A DNA stretch of 32,501 nucleotides from an uncultured Clostridia bacterium (GTDB lineage Bacteria; Bacillota; Clostridia; Christensenellales; DTU072): NCBI GenBank assembly GCA_944372665.1, contig CALVZV010000014.1:1-32501 (forward strand). Direction: 5' to 3'. The notes beneath the pieces were generated by a model. It did no database searches, was not told where the DNA came from, and was given only the letters and a program-made list of their open reading frames with translations. Both the position numbers and the translations under genes were made by a program. Shown piece by piece: positions 7,213-15,900 of the stretch (within the stretch, counting starts at the first letter, position 1; each line of letters begins with the position of its first letter).

Positions 7213-10200
7213 ATGCGGTACGATATTAAATCCTGTAAAAACTACAAGAACTTCAAGGTTTTTCGTGAAAACCGTTTGGACGCGCGCGCATATTTTATTC
7301 CTTTCGGCTCCAAGGAAGCGGCTGCCAAATGCACCGACCCCAAAAAGGTGCGTTATTCTTCGGATCGCGTAAGGGTGCTTAACGGGGAGTGGGATTTCAA
7401 ATACTATCCCCGCATGAAAGATCTCCCCGCCGACTTCGATACCGACACGGTGGAATTCGACCGTATTCCGGTGCCTTCGGTGTGGAGCAGACTGAAATAC
7501 GAACCGCCGTTTTATACAAACATCAGGTATCCGTTTCTTTGCACTCCGCCCAAGCCTTCGGACGGTCAGATAGAGGGTTATTACAAGGGCGCAGTTGACG
7601 GCGAAACTTATGCCGTCGGCAAAGCGCAGTACAACTCGATAGGCGTCTACCGCACGTTTATAACGGCGGACGATCTTTCCAAACGCTATATCCTGTCTTT
7701 CCTGGGTGTGGCGGGAGCGCTTGAAGTATATATGAACGGTGAGTATGTCGGATATTCGGAAGGTTCTCACAATACCGCCGAATTTGCCATAGACCGTTTT
7801 CTTAAGGAAGGCGAAAACGAACTGGTCGTTGCCGTCAGGAAGTGGTCGAACGGTTCCTATCTCGAGGATCAGGACATGTTCCGCGAAAACGGGATATTCA
7901 GAGACGTGCTGCTGTACGTCAACGAGCAGTCCTTCGTATACGATTTCGAGTTTTTCACTTCCAAGCGCAACAATCTCTACGACGCCATAGTCAACGTGAA
8001 GGTGACGGGCTTTGACGGAGTCAGTCTTTCGGTCAGTCTGCTTGACGGCAACCGCGTCGTTGCGATGCGCGTAGCCGAGGCGCAGCCCGTGACCAAGCTG
8101 ATGCTCGACGCGCTGAAGGTCGAGGAGTGGAGCGCGGAGACCCCCAGGCTTTACGAACTTAACATCGTATTGATGCAGGGCGGCAAAATAATAGAATTTA
8201 TCCGCAAAAAGGTCGGGTTCAAAACTGTAAGCATCGACGGCAGGGTGTTTATGCTCAACGGCAGGAAGATCAAGCTTCTGGGTGCCAATCATCACGATAC
8301 CGACGCGGAAACGGGATATTACATGACTCCCGAAAAGATAGAAAGGGACGTGCGCCTGTTTAAGGAATACAATATGAACGCACTGCGCACGTCGCATTAT
8401 CCTCCCGATCCGCTCCTCATAGAACTGGCGGACATATACGGGCTTTACGTCATAGACGAGGCGGACATCGAGACTCACGGCACCAAAACGCCCGGGCAGA
8501 TCAGCGACAAGCGCAAATGGCGCGAGCATTTCTGGGACCGCGTAAAAAGCATGTTCATGCGCGATCGCAACTCCGTATGCGTGACGTTATGGTCGCTGGG
8601 TAACGAATCCGGCGGCATTCGCTGCCACGATTACTGTTATAAAATGTTGAAGCCGCTGACGCTTATTCCCATCCATTACGAACGCGCGGTCTTTACCAGG
8701 CGCGGCGGTTACGACGTGGTCAGCGCCATGTATACCTCGGTTCCCGGACTTATAAAAGCCGCCGAAGGCAAAGCCCCGATCACCGAATTTCGCAGAGGCG
8801 CCAGGGCGGAAATCAGGAAAAAGCCCTTTATGCTGTGTGAGTACGCGCACGCTATGGGACTTGGCCCCGGAAACCTGGAGGATTACGTCGAAGCGTTTTT
8901 CAAGTACGACAGTCTGTTCGGAGGCTGTATTTGGGAATTTGCCGACCATGCCGTCAAGCATGACAAAGATAAACCTTACGAATACACTTACGGCGGCGAC
9001 CACGGCGAATACGTACACGACGGGGAATTCTGCGTGGACGGTCTGTTCTATCCGGACAGGACGCCTTCGACGGGCGCACTGGCGGCGAAGAACGCATACC
9101 GTCCCGTGACCGCAAGGCTGATTGCGAACGGGATTATCGAATTAAGGAACAGACTTTCGTTCAGGAACGCGTCTTATCTGACGGTGCGCGGCAGAGTGAT
9201 GCTCAACGGCGACGCCGTGCTAAAGTTCGAATTCCCGTGCGATATCGCGCCCGGAGGCAGACACATATACAACCTCAACTTCGAGGTCATGCACGGCGAC
9301 GTTCATATACATCTGGATTACTACGACGGCGAAAGGTTGGTAGCTTACGAGAGTGTGAATGCCAACACGGAGCTTACCAGACTGAAAGCGCTGCCAAACA
9401 GGGGAAAAGCCAGGATATCCGAGGAAAGCGGCATAATTTCCGTCAGGTTTGACGGCGGCAGCGTACGCTTCGACCGTTCCGACGGCGCGGTAGTCGGGTA
9501 TTCCGTAGGCGGTACGGAATATCTTGCGGATATCCCTGCCAAGAAGGGCGCCGGCAGAATATACACCAATATTTACCGCGCTCCCACGGACAACGACAGA
9601 AACGTCAAGGGCGCATGGAAGCTGTTCGGATACGACGCGCTGACCACTGTGAACGACAACTTTACATATAAAGAATTCGACGGCAGGGTCGAGATCGGCG
9701 TGGACAACAGGCTGGTTTCCGCTTCGGGAAAGACGCGCTTCAGGGTCAAGGACAATTATACCGTGTTCGCGGACGGCGTCATACGGGTGGAATCGGTACT
9801 GAGTCCCATGTCGAAGCTCATGCCGCTACTGCCCAGAGTGGGCAAAACCGTGGAAATGCGCCCCGAATTCAAAGACGTGGTGTATTACGGCGCGGGACCT
9901 TACGAAAGCTATCCCGATTTCAAAGCGCAGTCGCGCCCCGGCGTATACCGCACGTGTGTGGACGATATGGGCGACAGATACATACGTCCGCAGGAGTGCG
10001 GCAACCGCACCGACGTCAGATACGCCGCCGTAATGAACGAAAAAGGCGAAGGATTGCTGTTCCTGGCGGATACCATGCTTTTAAATTTCGGAGGCAAGCG
10101 CTGCACAGACAAGGCGCTCGCAGGCTTCAGACACCGCGAGGATATCGTAAACGACGATAAAGCGATATACTATTCGGTGGACGGATACATGCTGGGAATA

Positions 10201-10341
10201 GGCTCTAATTCGTGCGGACCGCTGACGCTGCCCAAGTACAGGCTTGGCACTGGCAGGACATATACATATTCATTCAAAATAGTGCCGTTTACCGAGCTTA
10301 AAGAGGTGACGGATCAGTTCGAAGAGGTAACAGACCGATGA
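7213..10341 (+). CDS. lacZ: Beta-galactosidase, glycoside hydrolase family 2 (LacZ type)
   Basis: 1042 residues, the normal length for LacZ-type GH2 enzymes, with no signal peptide, so cytoplasmic. It would cleave terminal beta-galactosides such as lactose or galacto-oligosaccharides. The order is: an N-terminal sugar-binding jelly roll (LNGEWDFKYYPR near 57, VPSVWSR near 92, VYMNGEYVGYSEGSHNTAEF near 178), an Ig-like linker, the TIM barrel and a C-terminal beta-sandwich (YRAPTDNDRN, YYGAGPYESYPD, PQECGNRTDVRY). The acid/base is Glu465 in LWSLGNESGG and the nucleophile Glu543 in MLCEYAHAMG. The start has GGAGGAG at 7204-7210. It overlaps the next gene by ATGA, so translation is coupled. Exact specificity within GH2 (galactosidase or glucuronidase-like) is inferred from the long LacZ domain set. 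Confidence 0.92.
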   Translation: MRYDIKSCKNYKNFKVFRENRLDARAYFIPFGSKEAAAKCTDPKKVRYSSDRVRVLNGEWDFKYYPRMKDLPADFDTDTVEFDRIPVPSVWSRLKYEPPFYTNIRYPFLCTPPKPSDGQIEGYYKGAVDGETYAVGKAQYNSIGVYRTFITADDLSKRYILSFLGVAGALEVYMNGEYVGYSEGSHNTAEFAIDRFLKEGENELVVAVRKWSNGSYLEDQDMFRENGIFRDVLLYVNEQSFVYDFEFFTSKRNNLYDAIVNVKVTGFDGVSLSVSLLDGNRVVAMRVAEAQPVTKLMLDALKVEEWSAETPRLYELNIVLMQGGKIIEFIRKKVGFKTVSIDGRVFMLNGRKIKLLGANHHDTDAETGYYMTPEKIERDVRLFKEYNMNALRTSHYPPDPLLIELADIYGLYVIDEADIETHGTKTPGQISDKRKWREHFWDRVKSMFMRDRNSVCVTLWSLGNESGGIRCHDYCYKMLKPLTLIPIHYERAVFTRRGGYDVVSAMYTSVPGLIKAAEGKAPITEFRRGARAEIRKKPFMLCEYAHAMGLGPGNLEDYVEAFFKYDSLFGGCIWEFADHAVKHDKDKPYEYTYGGDHGEYVHDGEFCVDGLFYPDRTPSTGALAAKNAYRPVTARLIANGIIELRNRLSFRNASYLTVRGRVMLNGDAVLKFEFPCDIAPGGRHIYNLNFEVMHGDVHIHLDYYDGERLVAYESVNANTELTRLKALPNRGKARISEESGIISVRFDGGSVRFDRSDGAVVGYSVGGTEYLADIPAKKGAGRIYTNIYRAPTDNDRNVKGAWKLFGYDALTTVNDNFTYKEFDGRVEIGVDNRLVSASGKTRFRVKDNYTVFADGVIRVESVLSPMSKLMPLLPRVGKTVEMRPEFKDVVYYGAGPYESYPDFKAQSRPGVYRTCVDDMGDRYIRPQECGNRTDVRYAAVMNEKGEGLLFLADTMLLNFGGKRCTDKALAGFRHREDIVNDDKAIYYSVDGYMLGIGSNSCGPLTLPKYRLGTGRTYTYSFKIVPFTELKEVTDQFEEVTDR

Positions 10342-12749
10342 AAATATACGCGTTGGACCGCCGTTCGGCGGTGACCGATTATACAGATCTGAAAATAGTT
10401 AAGGACGCGCCTTGCGGCGAAGAATTCGCCTTTACTTGTTCCAGACACGAATACTTCGTGATCCAGCTTGTCGTCGAACCGCTCTATTCGAGGCGTGACG
10501 TAAGCGTGCAAACGGGCAATCTGGTGCCTTTGTCCGAAGGTAAAGAGATCGAGCGCGCTGTGACATGTTTTAATACTTCCGGTATCCTGCCTAACGGAGA
10601 AAAGTATACCAAAAAGCTAAATCTCATAAAAGGCATTCTGCAGCCGCTGTATTTCGGGATCAATTTCGTAAAGGCGGATAAAGGCACTTACTATACCGAA
10701 GTGGCGATAGCCGACAAAACCGTCAAACTGACGTTTGAGCTGAACGACGAACTCGTTTTCAATATGGGGACGTCCGATTCCGGCAGACTCAGCCGCCTGA
10801 AATGGCTGGATTCTTCGGCATACCGCGATAAACGCCCCATAAAATACTTCGAAGAAGTGGTGACCGACAAAAACGTCGTCAGGCTGACGGGCAAGAGAGT
10901 GACTTTCGGTAACGACGGCTTTATAGAACAGGCGGAGTCCTACTTCGACGGTTCCAATCACATCACCTCCGAACCCGTCAAACGCCTGTTCGCACGGCCT
11001 ATGGAGTTCGTTTGCGAAGGTCAGAAATTCAAGTACAACAAGCTGCGCACCCAGATGCGTTCGGGTACCGCGGTGATGATTGCCGACGGAAAAAGCGAAA
11101 AACTCAGGATCGACGTTTCCGCCGCGGTGCTGTACGAGGGCGCGATCCACTACGACATCACTCTCAGCGCGGATAAAAACGCGGTCGTCAACGACGCTTC
11201 GCTGTATATGTATTTCGAGTCTGCGCGCTACGTCGCGGGACTCGGAGAAGAGGGCGGATTCTATAAAGACATATCTTTTTGCTGGGAGAACAAAACGGCG
11301 TCCGACTCGCTGTTCGTGGGCGACGTCAACTGCGGAGCCAGGATCAAATTCACCGACGGCAAACCGCATCCCGTCGCGCCGATGAATCTGTATTCTCCCG
11401 CGCGCCGCGTCAAGCCGGAAAACACCTGGGCAAACTTTACCAAAGGCGGCGTCGATCTGTACCGCGACGAGGAGGCCGGCATGACGGTCATGCGCGCCTA
11501 TACCGGTCAGCTGGTGTTCAAGGCGGGAGATTCTATGACGTTCTCGTTTATAGTGCATCTTACGCCGTTCAAGCCGTTGAATCTCGCTCTCAGCCTTGCT
11601 TCGCGCGTGGCGGAAAGCGACATCGAGCCCAGTTACGCGGCACTGATCAGCCGCGCGGAAAAGGACGCCTCGGGTTATGTTTCCATATCCGCGCACGGCG
11701 AATCCAATCCGTACAGGAATTATCCTTTCGATAAATTCAGGGAGATCGAATCCCTGTCTTTGGAAGCCCATAAACGCAAATTGGGATTAACGGTGGCGTT
11801 TGACACGGGAAGCCTGAGCGTCCACGCCAGAGAGACCTTCGCGCTTAAATCCTTAGGCGACGAGATCATCTTCAGACGTGCGGGCAAGGCAAAGGAGAAC
11901 GCGCTGACTTCGGTGCTGGGCGGCGGTGTCGTGATATGCGAGGACACTCTGACCGCTTCGGGCGAAAGGGATCTGGCATATCTTACAGTACCCGGTTCCA
12001 GAATGGACAACTTTTTTGTTGAAGGGGTCAAATTCCTTACCACACGCACCGCCGCTGACGGCGTGTCGCTTATGAATACGCCAATAGTGCGCGACACCGC
12101 GGAGCGTGCCGCGAAATGTATAGAACGCACGGCGGGCAGGCGTGCGATGATGGAACTGGGGTTCAGCTCCAGATACAACAAAGAAAACGGCTATCTCTCG
12201 GCGCTGACGGCTTACGCGGACATACTGCCGTTCATGACCAAGCTTTACGCCGCCTCAGGATTTTCCGAAAAAATGACGCCGGACGCGGAGCTGGTGGAAA
12301 TGTCGGGGCTGATCTACGGCCTGAGTGCGGATTCGCCCGAGCACTGGGGAATAATGCGTTCGCTGGCGTTTGCGACTCTGCCCAGATACGGGAAGGACGA
12401 GCAGGTCTCGCTGGCGCTTGGCGACATACAGCGCGTATTCGCCGATTTCGGCATCGGAAAAGCCAGACTGCGCGGTTTCTGGGACGCCGAAAACCCGCTG
12501 CGCGTGGATACTTCCTCCGTGCTTGCCACTTCATTCATAAAAGGCGAAAGCATGCTGGCGGTGCTTTACAACGCCTCGGACAAGGCGGTCAGATTCGAGG
12601 TCGGCGTCGAGAACAAACTCGGGTTCACCACCGTGGGCAAGAAACTGCGCGCACCGGCGATAGAAGGGCTGCAGCGCGCCAGACGCATCAACATAGGGAA
12701 ACCCATGCGTCTGAAAGCGCACTCGGGATTGATGTTCGTCGTAAAATAA
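10338..12749 (+). CDS. DUF6067-type glycoside-hydrolase-like protein, divergent active site
   Basis: 803 residues, cytoplasmic. From memory of the family, the N-terminal half matches its pattern: GRLSRLKWLDSS near 151, FEFVCEGQ-type strands, and VHLTPFKPLN closing the beta-sandwich near 415. The C-terminal barrel also aligns: NPYRNYPF at 457-464, FALKSLG, DNFFVEG, ADGVSLMN at 573-580, TPDAELVEMSGLIYGL near 650 and a GFW segment near 713. Several acidic positions usual in the family seem lost: the DGLYLD-type motif is DGVSLMN, the W-x-GE-x-F motif is LYAASGF (636-642), and GEML is replaced near 665. It may be a non-catalytic partner or have changed chemistry. Its ATG overlaps the lacZ stop (ATGA), so the two are co-translated. 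The function is unknown; GH123-like activity would be the default guess if active. Confidence 0.65.
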   Translation: MKIYALDRRSAVTDYTDLKIVKDAPCGEEFAFTCSRHEYFVIQLVVEPLYSRRDVSVQTGNLVPLSEGKEIERAVTCFNTSGILPNGEKYTKKLNLIKGILQPLYFGINFVKADKGTYYTEVAIADKTVKLTFELNDELVFNMGTSDSGRLSRLKWLDSSAYRDKRPIKYFEEVVTDKNVVRLTGKRVTFGNDGFIEQAESYFDGSNHITSEPVKRLFARPMEFVCEGQKFKYNKLRTQMRSGTAVMIADGKSEKLRIDVSAAVLYEGAIHYDITLSADKNAVVNDASLYMYFESARYVAGLGEEGGFYKDISFCWENKTASDSLFVGDVNCGARIKFTDGKPHPVAPMNLYSPARRVKPENTWANFTKGGVDLYRDEEAGMTVMRAYTGQLVFKAGDSMTFSFIVHLTPFKPLNLALSLASRVAESDIEPSYAALISRAEKDASGYVSISAHGESNPYRNYPFDKFREIESLSLEAHKRKLGLTVAFDTGSLSVHARETFALKSLGDEIIFRRAGKAKENALTSVLGGGVVICEDTLTASGERDLAYLTVPGSRMDNFFVEGVKFLTTRTAADGVSLMNTPIVRDTAERAAKCIERTAGRRAMMELGFSSRYNKENGYLSALTAYADILPFMTKLYAASGFSEKMTPDAELVEMSGLIYGLSADSPEHWGIMRSLAFATLPRYGKDEQVSLALGDIQRVFADFGIGKARLRGFWDAENPLRVDTSSVLATSFIKGESMLAVLYNASDKAVRFEVGVENKLGFTTVGKKLRAPAIEGLQRARRINIGKPMRLKAHSGLMFVVK

Positions 12750-12770
12750 ACGCTTTAAAACCGGTTTTTC

Positions 12771-12796
12771 CGCTCCGCCTGCGGCGGGGCGGAGCG
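12771..12796 (+). terminator. GC-rich hairpin after the DUF6067-type gene
   Basis: CGCTCCGCC and GGCGGAGCG form a 9-bp stem. Flanking AAAACCG and CGGTTTT can extend the structure. It has no clean T-run of its own and is followed at once by a second, canonical terminator. Confidence 0.6.
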
Positions 12797-12806
12797 TTAC
12801 GGTTTT

Positions 12807-12830
12807 GCCGCGCGTGCGCGGCATTTTTTT
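12807..12830 (+). terminator. Intrinsic terminator closing the lacZ operon
   Basis: GCCGCG and CGCGGC form a compact stem followed by seven T's (12824-12830). Together with the hairpin just upstream it separates the operon from the next promoter. Confidence 0.85.
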
Positions 12831-12870
12831 GCGCGGTTACGCGCTCGCGCAATAAATCGTAAAATGGGTA

Positions 12871-12899
12871 TTGCTTTTATAATATTATTATGTTAAAAT
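12871..12899 (+). promoter_or_regulatory. Sigma-A promoter of the giant surface protein
   Basis: TTGCTT (12871-12876) and TAAAAT (12894-12899) are 17 bases apart, 38 bases before the ATG. A TATAAT at 12878-12883 has no partner -35 box and is less likely. Confidence 0.65.
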
Positions 12900-12937
12900 T
12901 TTAACCAGTAAATGCCCTTTCGGGGCGAAGGAAGCGT

Positions 12938-15900
12938 ATGGCAAAAGGCGCACGGCGAATACTTGTTGTTTTAATCGTTGTTTTTGGCGTCGCTTTGGCG
13001 GCAGCCACGGCTTTTTCGGTGCGTCCCGCAGGTACGGAAACGGCTTTCGCGGCGGACTGGACGCCCAGCGGCGCGGGGACTCCATCTAATCCGTATCTGG
13101 TCAGGAGCGCCGACGACCTCAACAGCCTTGCCGCGGCAGTTAATTCTTCCGTTACTTATGCGGATTACGCCGACAAGTATTACAGGATCGAACTCTCCGG
13201 CGGCGACAAGGTCATTACGCTGAGCGGCGCGTTTACCCCGATAGGCTCCGATATGTTCCCGTTCAACGGGAATTTCGACGGCAACGGCGTCATAATCGTC
13301 GGATTGCAAGTCGATAAGGAAGGCGATTATGCCGGTCTGTTCGGCTATGTCGGACAAACGGGCGTCATCACCCGTACAGGCGTTTTCGAAGGCTCCGTCA
13401 CGGGCGTGAACAGCGTCGGCGGCATTGCGGGTTACAGCCTGGGCTCCGTGAGCGAATGCTTCTTTTACGGCGACGTAGGCGGCGAACAGTATGTCGGCGG
13501 CATAGCCGGCAAAAACGCGGGTACAATCGAGAACTGCTTTACCAAGGGTACCGCCGAAGCCACGGCGACCGACCTGTATCTGGGCGGGATAACCGGCTAT
13601 AACGAGGGTTTCGTCCGTTATTGCTATTCCCAGACCGACGTCGAGATGCGTTCTACCGGCGGCGCAGCCAGCTGTATCGGCGGAGTGACCGGCGCTACCG
13701 CCAATCCTTATTCCATCACCAATTCCTATTACAACACTGTTACCGAGCCGGTGTATAAAGCCGTAGGCAACGACGGCGACGGCTATGACGTCGACGGTAC
13801 CAATTTCGTAAAAGGGCTTTCCGGCAAGGAAATGGAAAGCAACAATATTTCCGCGATGTTCAACACCACAGTGGCTTCGCTGTGGACGCGTCCGTCGGCA
13901 TACGTGCTCAACAACGATACCGGATATGCCGCTCCCGCGCTGAAAGCTTTTTATCAGACCGAAAACAACGTCGAGATCGACGTTTACGGCCGTGACGAAT
14001 ATCTGGTCGAGGCGGTGACGGTACGTTTGTTCGGGATAGGCTCTTCCGCTAATTTCAGGCAGTGGGGCACCGCAGCCAATCCTTATCTGATAGAAAACGA
14101 GCTCCATGCGAACAACCTTTCCGCAGCGGTTAACTCTAACGGCAGGAGTTTCGAAGACAAATATTTTTCGGTCACCGACGACATTTATTTCACGGAGAGT
14201 TTCACTCCGATAGGCAGTGTTCAGCTGTCCAGGGCGTTCATGGGAAATTTCGACGGCGGGGATCACTGCCTGTATAATCTCGAAGTCAACACCGTGACAG
14301 GCGAACCCGACAACGCGGGGCTGTTCGGCTACCTGAACGGCGCTGCCGTATCCGACCTTGCTATAAGCGGCGCTTCCGTGACGGGAGTAAATTACGTCGG
14401 CGTGGTAGCCGGCAGGTCGATCAATTCGACTTTCAAAAACATCATGGTCACCGCGTCGACTGTTTCCGCGACAGGCTATGCCGGCGGACTGACAGGGAGC
14501 CAGAACGGCGGCAGCATAGAAAACGTGTTTCTGGACGTCGAGATGACCAGCGCCGTGCCTAACGATACGATAAAGGCGGTCATCGGCATCACCGAGGGTA
14601 CCGCTCCTTCGCCGAGGACGAATCTGTGGTATTTCACTCCCGAAACGATCGACGGCGAGAAGTATCTTTACACGTCTTCGCAATTCGGCTCCAGACTCAT
14701 TTCCGAAACGCGTTCGGACGCGACGTTCTCGTTCGCTTCGGGTGAGGATTACGCGTTTACTTTCACTGCGGAACAGGGGACGCACGGCAATATGAATCTT
14801 CCCGAATTCCGTCTGGCGGACGAAAAGACGATATCCGCCGGCTCTTATTCGCCGCCTACGGGCGTTTCCGCCGCGGAAACCGTATATCTCAGATTTACGC
14901 GCAAGGTAGAAGTGCTTTTGTCCGCGACGGATTCCACAGCTTCGCAGTACGTTTTTGCCGAGCTTAACGGCGAAAGCTTCTATGAGGGTCAGGAGGTTAC
15001 GCTGACTGTTAGCGGACTGCATTCCGAGCGCGCAAACAACAATTTTTACGTAGAATCGATCAAGCCTTCCGACGTTTCCGGTGTCGAGATATCCGAAACC
15101 CTGGGTGCGGCCCCGTACTCTTACGACGAGGTCAACAATCTTTTGAAATTCGTATTCACGATGCGTGAAAGCGTCGCACAGGTCAGACTTAACCTCAATT
15201 CGCTGACCAAAAACGGCGAGGATCTGACAAAGACCTATGACGGACAGCCCGCGACATATACAGACGCGGCATACGTGTGTCCGTCGGGATTCAGCGTCGG
15301 ATTCGTATACGGCACCGAGGGCAGCCCCAGAAGTTTCAAAAACGAAGCGCCGTACACCGCGTCGTCTTCTTATTATGCGGTAACGGTGGAATATTACAAT
15401 ACCTACGGCGTAAGGGTAGGTTCGGTGCAGAGCCTGTTCAGGATCGAAGCGCTGGCTTTGAAATACAATCATTCCGCCGACAGCAACGTGCCCGTCATTA
15501 AATGGGGCGACGACCCCAACGTCAATATTCCCGTGCGCAGCGACGATATAGAGGGCATTATATCGTACGACATAGAGGGCAGTATATCGTACGACGACGT
15601 CAGTGTTTCGGCAAACGTCGTTTTCAACGACGCCGATCCTTCGGTGGGCGACTCCTGGTATGTGGTTTATTCGTTCGAACTTAAAGGTGCTGACGCGGGC
15701 AACTATTCCGCGCCGTCCGATTACTCCGCCGCGGTAGGCGTCGTGGAGAAACGGCCTATCTACATTGTGCCCGGAAAACTCAGCTCCGTATATAACGCGA
15801 AAGCGCCTTCGTCGGGAGACCTGGGCACGATAAACATTTCCAACAGCGTGTCCTCGCGCCAGCCCTCCAAATCCGATTTCGTCTACACTTTTACTCCGGC

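Noticed and set aside
6706..8529. 607-residue open frame on the minus strand opposite the GLUG and lacZ genes
   Set aside because: It crosses two well-supported genes, has no ribosome binding site, and its residue pattern (many His, Arg, Val) is that of an antisense shadow of biased codons.
12878..12883. TATAAT as the -10 box of the giant surface protein
   Set aside because: No -35 box lies 16-18 bases upstream; the pair TTGCTT-17-TAAAAT is better placed.
12971..15472. 833-residue open frame opposite the giant surface protein
   Set aside because: The plus-strand product has clear domains and a signal peptide; the antisense frame has no recognisable motif or start signal.
15545..15592. CRISPR or other repeat array
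   Set aside because: There are only two adjacent units, in frame within a coding region, with no spacers.
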